Source: Lentimicrobiaceae bacterium (GTDB lineage Bacteria; Bacteroidota; Bacteroidia; Bacteroidales; SKPS01). Taken from it: 6,224 nucleotides of DNA. Location: positions 1 through 6,224 of the forward strand of contig SKPS01000211.1 in the NCBI GenBank assembly GCA_007119395.1. The letters are read 5' to 3'. This document shows, piece by piece, positions 5,073-6,224 of this stretch. The notes under the pieces were generated by a model, which had not been told where the DNA came from, made no database searches, and saw only the letters and a program-made list of their open reading frames with translations. Numbering within the stretch: the stretch's first letter is position 1; each line of letters starts with the position of its first letter. Made by a program: the position numbers and the translations under genes.

Positions 5073-6224
5073 CACATGCCCTCCTTCAGGTCCAGCACCA
5101 ACACATTTTCTACGTGATGTGTATGAGGAAACAGGTCGAAGGGTTGTGCCAGGGAGATGGAATACATGCTGCCAAGCAGGGCTGTATCACGCGCCTGGGT
5201 TGCCGGGTTGCAGCTTACATACACGATTCGTTGGGGCTTCATCTTTAACAGTTGCGCTACCACATCTGCGTGCATGCCGGCCCGTGGCGGGTCGGCCACC
5301 ACCACATCGGGCCTTCCATGAGCCTCGACAAAATCGGGGGTAAGCACCTTCGCCATATCTCCTGAAAAAAACGCTGTATTGGCTAAGCCATTCAACCGGG
5401 CATTTTCACGGGCATCCCTAACCGATTGCTCAACATATTCGATGCCCACCACCTTGCGGGCCAACCGGGCCAGAAACAGCGCAATGGTGCCGGTGCCCGT
5501 ATATAGATCATACACCGTCTCATGCCCCTGTAACCCCGAACCGTCTACCACGCAACGGTATAACCTCTCCACCTGCTCACCATTGGTTTGGTAAAATGAT
5601 TTGGGAGCCACCCGAAAAATCAACCCGTCAACCTCCTCCTGCAACCACGGCTCGCCATGAAAACAGTGCGTCTCCAAATCAGATATGTCGTCATTCTTTT
5701 TTGTGTTGATCACATAATGTAACGAGGTGATCTCAGGAAACGCTGCAACCAACTCTTCCAACAACTGTTTCTGCAGATCACTGTAAGAGGTCAAGGAGAG
5801 AATGACCATGAACTGCCCTTGTTTGTTGTTGCGTATGATCAGGTTGCGCAAAACACCTGTATGGCTGCGTGGATGGAAAAACGGTATTTCCAGCTCCAGG
5901 GATATCTCTTTGATGAACTTTCGGATTTGATTGGAGGGCTCTGGTTGCAGGTGACAGGTGTCTATATCCAATATCCGGTCGAACTGGCCGGGCAAATGGA
6001 ACCCCAACCCGTTCATCTCCATCTCTTCCCACAGCTTACCACTCCCCAGCTCTTCGCTTGTGAGCCACCTTCGCGGGGTAAAGGTAAACTCAAGTTTATT
6101 CCTGTAGAACCTCTCTCTGGGAGAGGTGGTGGTGGGTTTCACTTCAACACCTCGAAAACCTCCAATGCGTTCCAATGAGTCAATCACTTGTTGCCGCTTT
6201 TGTTCTGTCTGCATGTCATAGGGC
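5072..6224 (-). CDS. rlmD: 23S rRNA (uracil-C5)-methyltransferase, RlmD/RumA type (5' end beyond window)
   Basis: The frame is open across the right edge. An ATG at 6214-6212 would give 380 residues, but codons upstream of it read Pro-Tyr-Asp, matching the conserved PY(E/D)-x-Q block that follows the iron-sulfur cysteines in this family, so that Met is internal and the N-terminal TRAM domain and three cysteines lie outside. Counting from that Met: ILDIDTCHLQ at 81-90 supplies the expected fourth cluster cysteine (C87), FYQTN at 207-211 and DLYTGTGT at 236-243 are SAM-fold motifs, IEYVEQ at 258-263 is motif II, DPPRAG at 308-313 is the substrate-binding loop, VSCNP at 333-337 holds the catalytic nucleophile C335, and HHVENV at 366-371 holds the general base E369. 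RlmD methylates U1939 (E. coli numbering) of 23S rRNA; a related TrmA-family or RlmCD-like target cannot be excluded. It ends in TGATG, shared with the DCC gene. Confidence 0.93.
   Translation of the reverse strand, partial: PYDMQTEQKRQQVIDSLERIGGFRGVEVKPTTTSPRERFYRNKLEFTFTPRRWLTSEELGSGKLWEEMEMNGLGFHLPGQFDRILDIDTCHLQPEPSNQIRKFIKEISLELEIPFFHPRSHTGVLRNLIIRNNKQGQFMVILSLTSYSDLQKQLLEELVAAFPEITSLHYVINTKKNDDISDLETHCFHGEPWLQEEVDGLIFRVAPKSFYQTNGEQVERLYRCVVDGSGLQGHETVYDLYTGTGTIALFLARLARKVVGIEYVEQSVRDARENARLNGLANTAFFSGDMAKVLTPDFVEAHGRPDVVVADPPRAGMHADVVAQLLKMKPQRIVYVSCNPATQARDTALLGSMYSISLAQPFDLFPHTHHVENVLVLDLKEGM
5079..5086 (-). promoter_or_regulatory. Strong Shine-Dalgarno for the DCC-family gene
   Basis: The reverse strand reads AAGGAGGG (5086-5079), six bases before the ATG at 5072-5070 and only three before a GTG at 5075-5073. 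It lies within the last codons of rlmD (Lys-Glu-Gly). The spacing decides for the ATG start and points to reinitiation or coupled translation from rlmD. None of the other starts in the window has a comparable site. Confidence 0.7.

Noticed and set aside
1..6224. Mobile element, CRISPR array, tRNA, toxin-antitoxin or defence cassette
   Set aside because: No terminal repeats with a transposase, no regularly spaced repeats, no cloverleaf sequence and no unexplained gene pair; every substantial stretch belongs to a known housekeeping family.

Overview
The window looks like an ordinary chromosomal segment from a member of the Bacteroidota, probably Bacteroidales-like. Three things point there: promoter elements of the form TAnnTTTG (the Bacteroidota -7 box) rather than TATAAT; a NusB of about 320 residues with a long N-terminal extension typical of that phylum; and the gene order nusB, DUF1573 lipoprotein, yajC, YbbR-like, coaE together with a PUR/DUF3276 gene beside parA. 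All of this was read from the sequence and from family recall; no database search was run.

Layout. Positions 1-866 (minus strand) carry a two-gene unit: a small PUR-family (DUF3276) nucleic-acid-binding protein followed 32 bp later by the first 157 codons of a ParA/Soj chromosome-partitioning ATPase that runs off the left edge. Positions 867-1141 are a divergent intergenic region with a good minus-strand promoter overlaid by two TTGCA-core inverted repeats, and a plus-strand -7 box for nusB. Positions 1142-4688 (plus strand) carry nusB, a DUF1573 putative lipoprotein with its own -7 box, yajC, a YbbR-domain membrane protein and coaE, closely packed (gaps of 110, 35 and 31 bp, then a 4-bp overlap). 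Positions 4656-6224 (minus strand) carry the rRNA methyltransferase gene rlmD, cut at its 5' end by the right edge, and a DCC-family (DUF393) gene translationally coupled to it. The DCC gene and coaE overlap tail to tail by 33 bp.

How they fit together. This is housekeeping DNA: transcription antitermination for rRNA (NusB), rRNA modification (RlmD), CoA synthesis (CoaE), an accessory subunit of the Sec translocon (YajC), envelope proteins (DUF1573, YbbR) and chromosome segregation (ParA). No mobile element, CRISPR array, tRNA, rRNA or defence-type cassette was found, and I see no convincing previously undescribed system. The most interesting leads are the paired inverted repeats on the PUR-gene promoter, the strong Shine-Dalgarno used only at the rlmD/DCC junction, the 33-bp convergent gene overlap, and the eight-G run inside the ParA P-loop codons.
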